The position numbers and the translations under genes are program-made. Below are positions 61,428 to 64,000 of a DNA stretch of 64,000 nucleotides, piece by piece. The stretch is from a virus: positions 1 through 64,000 of the IMG/VR virus record IMGVR_UViG_3300021368_002114; one strand, 5' to 3'. The notes beneath the pieces were generated by a model that was given only the letters and a program-made list of their open reading frames with translations, was not told the origin of the DNA and searched no databases. The first letter of the stretch is position 1. Each line of letters starts with the position of its first letter.

Positions 61428-62072
61428 ATGATTTATTCTACAATGTGTGTAGGTACAGAATGGTGTACTAAATACGCAGAAAATATAAATGGATTTGCAA
61501 AACATAATAAAGTTTATGTATTAACTGATAATCCATCTTATTTTAATAACTGTAATTATATACAATATAAACGAGATGTATTTAGTTATTATGAAAAAAT
61601 AAATCTGATAACAAATCTTCTACAAACTTATAAGGAAAGAATTACCTATGTAGATGTAGATTTGTTATCGAGTATTAACACCGAGTTTGTTTACGATTCT
61701 GATAACTTATATACCTACGATGTATATGATTCAAATGATGGGAGGATAACAAAGTATTTTGGTGAATACGAAAAAAGTAAAATACTTGAAGTTTTTTCAA
61801 ATATAAATCTTAGTAATCTTCCAAATTTTTACATCGATGAAAAAATTATTTCTCTTCCTTACTTAGATAAGTTAAGTGATATCATAGAGGATATAAACAC
61901 TTTACAGCCATTATTAGAAGATTTACTTGGTTCAGTACCAATGAATGAAAATTTAGGTAGATATAGTAAAGTAGGTATCGGATATGGTGAGGGCTGGGTA
62001 TTAAATGCTATATGTTCAAAATATAATATTCATGCAAAATCATTTGATTGGATAAAAAAAACTATCATTTAG
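61428..62072 (+). CDS. GT-A-like glycosyltransferase candidate
   Basis: 214 residues. ITYVDVDLLSSI near residue 75 is a DxD-type motif preceded by KVYVLTDN and KINLITNLL, as in GT8-like enzymes. The C-terminal GIGYGEGWVLNAICSKYNI resembles a conserved acceptor loop. Far from the glycan island. Confidence 0.55.
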   Translation: MIYSTMCVGTEWCTKYAENINGFAKHNKVYVLTDNPSYFNNCNYIQYKRDVFSYYEKINLITNLLQTYKERITYVDVDLLSSINTEFVYDSDNLYTYDVYDSNDGRITKYFGEYEKSKILEVFSNINLSNLPNFYIDEKIISLPYLDKLSDIIEDINTLQPLLEDLLGSVPMNENLGRYSKVGIGYGEGWVLNAICSKYNIHAKSFDWIKKTII

Positions 62073-62124
62073 GTTTGTTTTTTCTTATTTTATTATATTT
62101 AATTCCATATAACATTTATTTGAT

Positions 62125-62286
62125 ATGGGAAAATTAGTAGAAGAAATAGGAAGAATTTGTAATATTCTTGAAGATTCAATAGAGGAACAAGACTGGAGTT
62201 TAGTTCGTAAATGTACAGAAGATTTAGATAACCTCTACAATGAATTAGATAAACAAGAAAGTGGATTTGGATACACATACGATTAA
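62125..62286 (+). CDS. Small acidic helical protein
   Basis: 53 residues, starting with ATG 52 bases after the previous stop. Predicted helical pair (EEIGRICNILEDSIEEQDW, CTEDLDNLYNELDKQE). No family recognised; could be a small regulatory protein. Confidence 0.5.
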   Translation: MGKLVEEIGRICNILEDSIEEQDWSLVRKCTEDLDNLYNELDKQESGFGYTYD

Positions 62287-62297
62287 TAATCATTTCA

Positions 62298-62438
62298 ATG
62301 CATAAAACACAAAGAACACTTGTAAAAGAGTTTAACGAAAAGTACAATTCTGCAGCTATGAGATTAAATATGGAGGAGCAGGGTTGGAAGTACATCGGAA
62401 AAAAGGGAAAAAACCCTATTTTTAGTATTATTTATTAA
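62298..62438 (+). CDS. Small basic hypothetical protein
   Basis: 46 residues (MHKTQRTLVKEFNEKYNS ... FSIIY). Its last codons lie inside the upstream flank of promoter copy 2. No family recognised; supported by position and an intact frame only. Confidence 0.45.
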   Translation: MHKTQRTLVKEFNEKYNSAAMRLNMEEQGWKYIGKKGKNPIFSIIY

Positions 62439-62503
62439 AAATAATTCACTTTTTGCTTGGCATTCTCGGCTTTTATCCGTATATTTACTATGTAAATAAT
62501 TAA
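62437..62503 (+). repeat. 67-base promoter repeat, copy 2
   Basis: The copy of 48647-48713 (62 of 67 identical, no gaps). The five differences are in the spacer region (bases 62460-62462, 62475 and 62477); the -7 box and its inverted repeat are unchanged. Confidence 0.85.
62457..62498 (+). promoter_or_regulatory. Class 1 promoter P7 with inverted repeat over the -7 box
   Basis: TTG at 62457-62459, 20 bases, TATATTTA at 62480-62487. The preceding bases are TATCCG instead of TTTTCG. Inverted repeat TATTTAC-TAT-GTAAATA at 62482-62498. Confidence 0.75.
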
Positions 62504-62515
62504 AACGTTAAAACA

Positions 62516-64000
62516 TGAGTAAATTCACTTCTTCATTTTGGTACGATGACTTCGAAACAGATGATATCATCGTTGACCAACTATCCGATACAGAAAAGAA
62601 ATCCTTAGATTTATACAAGTTGGCATCATCCAAGAGGGCGATATCTAACTTCGTTAACATCGTAACTAACGAATCAATACCTGTTAAGTTCAAAGAGAGG
62701 GGTGATTCTTATACTGATGGTAAATCAGTTGTTATTGGTAGTAGGATTACAGAACCAAAAGATTTCGATGTGGCTGTAGGTTTGGCTCTTCACGAAGGTT
62801 CTCACATCAAACTCTCAGATTTCAAATTACTTCATGATATTTACAGTTTAATACCTGAATATGTAAAGGATGGTTCTATTAAAAAAGGTATAAACAGTCC
62901 AGTTGGTATTGTAAAAGACCTTTGGAACTATGTAGAGGATAGAAGAATTGATAACTTCGTATTCAAATCAGCTCCTGGTTATAGAGATTATTACAGAAAG
63001 ATGTACGATAAGTACTTCAATGATAGAGTGATTGATAAGGCGTTATTATCTGATGAACATACTGATGAAACTATCGAATCTTATATGTTCAGAATTATCA
63101 ACTTACACAATAAAAATACTCAACTTTCGGCTCTGAAAGGTTTGAGAGAAATTTACAAAATAATTAATCTTAAAAATATTTCTAGACTTAAAGACTCAAA
63201 AGATTCTTTCGATGTGGCTCTTGAAATATTCCAAGTAATACTAAAAAACCTTTCAGTTTCACAAACTGATGATACACAAGAACAACAGAATGGTGGTAAT
63301 GGTGAAGGTTCTCCTTCCAATGAACAAGGTTCTGATGATGGACAGGGTGGTTCTGATGATGGTACAATGAGTGATGAAGAGTTTGAAGAATTTTCAAACA
63401 ACATTCTAAATGGTACTTCACCAATGGGTGGTTCTGATGAAACTCCTACTGGTGGTAGTGGTATGAATGTTGAGAATTTACCTGATAACATGGAAGGCGG
63501 TAAACCAACAGAAGATAACTCACCATCAAAATCTTCAGTTCAACTTTCAGATAGACAAAAAGATTTACTTAAAAAGAAGATTGAAAAACAAAAGAAATTC
63601 TTGGATGGTGATATCCAAAAAACTTCTATTACTAAAACAGATTCAAAAAATCTAAATGCGATTGAGGAATCTGGTTCCGAACTTAAAGAAGTTGGTAAAA
63701 ATTATGATAGTGGTTACTATGGAAACCAATCTGTTCAATGTATTGTTGTTAAGAAACTAACAAGAGGTTTATGGGAATCGGAATTATTTCCAATGACTTC
63801 TAATAACTATTGGAATCCTAAAACTGAAGGACCTGTTAGAATGCACTACCAAGATTCAGTTGATGATGGTATCAAACTTGGTTCAATGTTAGGTAAGAAA
63901 CTTCAAGTAAGAGGTGAAGATAGAACAACAGTTTTCAACAGACAGAAAGTTGGTAGAATCGATAAGAGAATGATTTCATCTCTTGGATTTGGTAACGAGA
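62516..64000 (+). CDS. CobT-like/metallopeptidase-type protein with acidic linker (3' end cut by window)
   Basis: 495 residues visible, open to the end of the window without a stop. LALHEGSHIKLSDF near residue 93 (HExxH-like HEGSH) and LWNYVEDRRIDNFVF after it form a pattern of phage CobT-like proteins. Residues ~260-300 are a Gly/Ser/Asp-rich acidic linker (DDGQGGSDDGTMSDEEFEEF), as in CobT, which carries a VWA domain behind it and works with a CobS/MoxR AAA ATPase. The VWA part would begin near the cut. First gene after promoter P7. Confidence 0.65.

Noticed and set aside
62404-62422. GGG-AAAAAA-CCC followed by ATTTTT, possible terminator before promoter P7
   Set aside because: Only a 3-4 pair GC stem and inside a coding frame; too weak to call.

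Overview
The window reads as part of the genome of a large lytic tailed phage with a T4-type replisome that infects a Bacteroidota (probably marine flavobacterial) host. Evidence for a phage is a T4-like set of family B DNA polymerase, gp45-type clamp and gp44/gp62-type clamp loader, phage nucleases, an amidase with a holin candidate, and small conserved phage proteins. All genes found lie on the + strand, most with ATGA-type overlaps. Evidence for the host is a complete Bacteroidota TonB-dependent receptor, Bacteroidota-like lipoproteins, a DUF4494-like protein, and seven promoters of the form TTG-N20-TATATTTR, which fits the Bacteroidota sigma factor consensus (TTG ... TAnnTTTG). The DNA is AT-rich. 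No terminase, portal, capsid or tRNA gene was found here.

Layout. 1-18.9 kb is mostly replication and nucleotide metabolism: the end of an HD hydrolase, a PLP-fold enzyme, nucleases, DNA polymerase, GroEL, sliding clamp, DNA methyltransferase, clamp loader large subunit, then a TonB-dependent receptor closed by the one strong terminator, a P-loop kinase, an SGNH-like protein, clamp loader small subunit, an oxygenase and a RecB/Cas4-like nuclease. 18.9-31.6 kb is a glycan island: about ten glycosyltransferase-like genes, a sugar epimerase, a UDP-sugar dehydrogenase-like enzyme and UDP-galactopyranose mutase, with GroES inside it. 31.7-41.4 kb is an export and surface locus in which most products have signal peptides: two homologous pairs of large secreted protein plus lipoprotein, a TSP3 lipoprotein, tandem small membrane proteins, a CsgG-like protein, and a protein with a long Ser/Glu-rich region and a predicted outer-membrane barrel. 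41.4-53.4 kb holds small conserved phage proteins, a PAP2 phosphatase, a GAF-like protein, a radical SAM cluster, a HAD phosphatase, a lipoprotein, a possible scaffold protein, the endolysin and an EF-hand holin candidate. 53.4-57.7 kb is a sulfation-type module (APS kinase, sulfotransferase, DUF2061, nucleotidyltransferase) with a SET-like protein, an oxygenase and an amidinotransferase. 57.7-64 kb holds an HNH protein, a ferredoxin, small proteins, a zeta-like kinase and the start of a CobT-like protein cut by the window end.

Regulation. Two promoter classes are visible. Class 1 (seven sites) precedes mainly replication genes. It has invariant 20-bp spacing, and its -7 box forms one arm of an inverted repeat whose two arms change together between sites. 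Class 2 is an AT-rich box (TATATTTATA or TATAAATA) that precedes surface, structural and small genes and sometimes sits only 3-5 bases before the ATG.

The most unusual content is the phage-borne outer-membrane and surface machinery (TonB receptor, CsgG-like export locus, duplicated secreted protein/lipoprotein cassettes) combined with the glycan and sulfation islands. Together they suggest extensive remodelling of the host envelope or decoration of virions.
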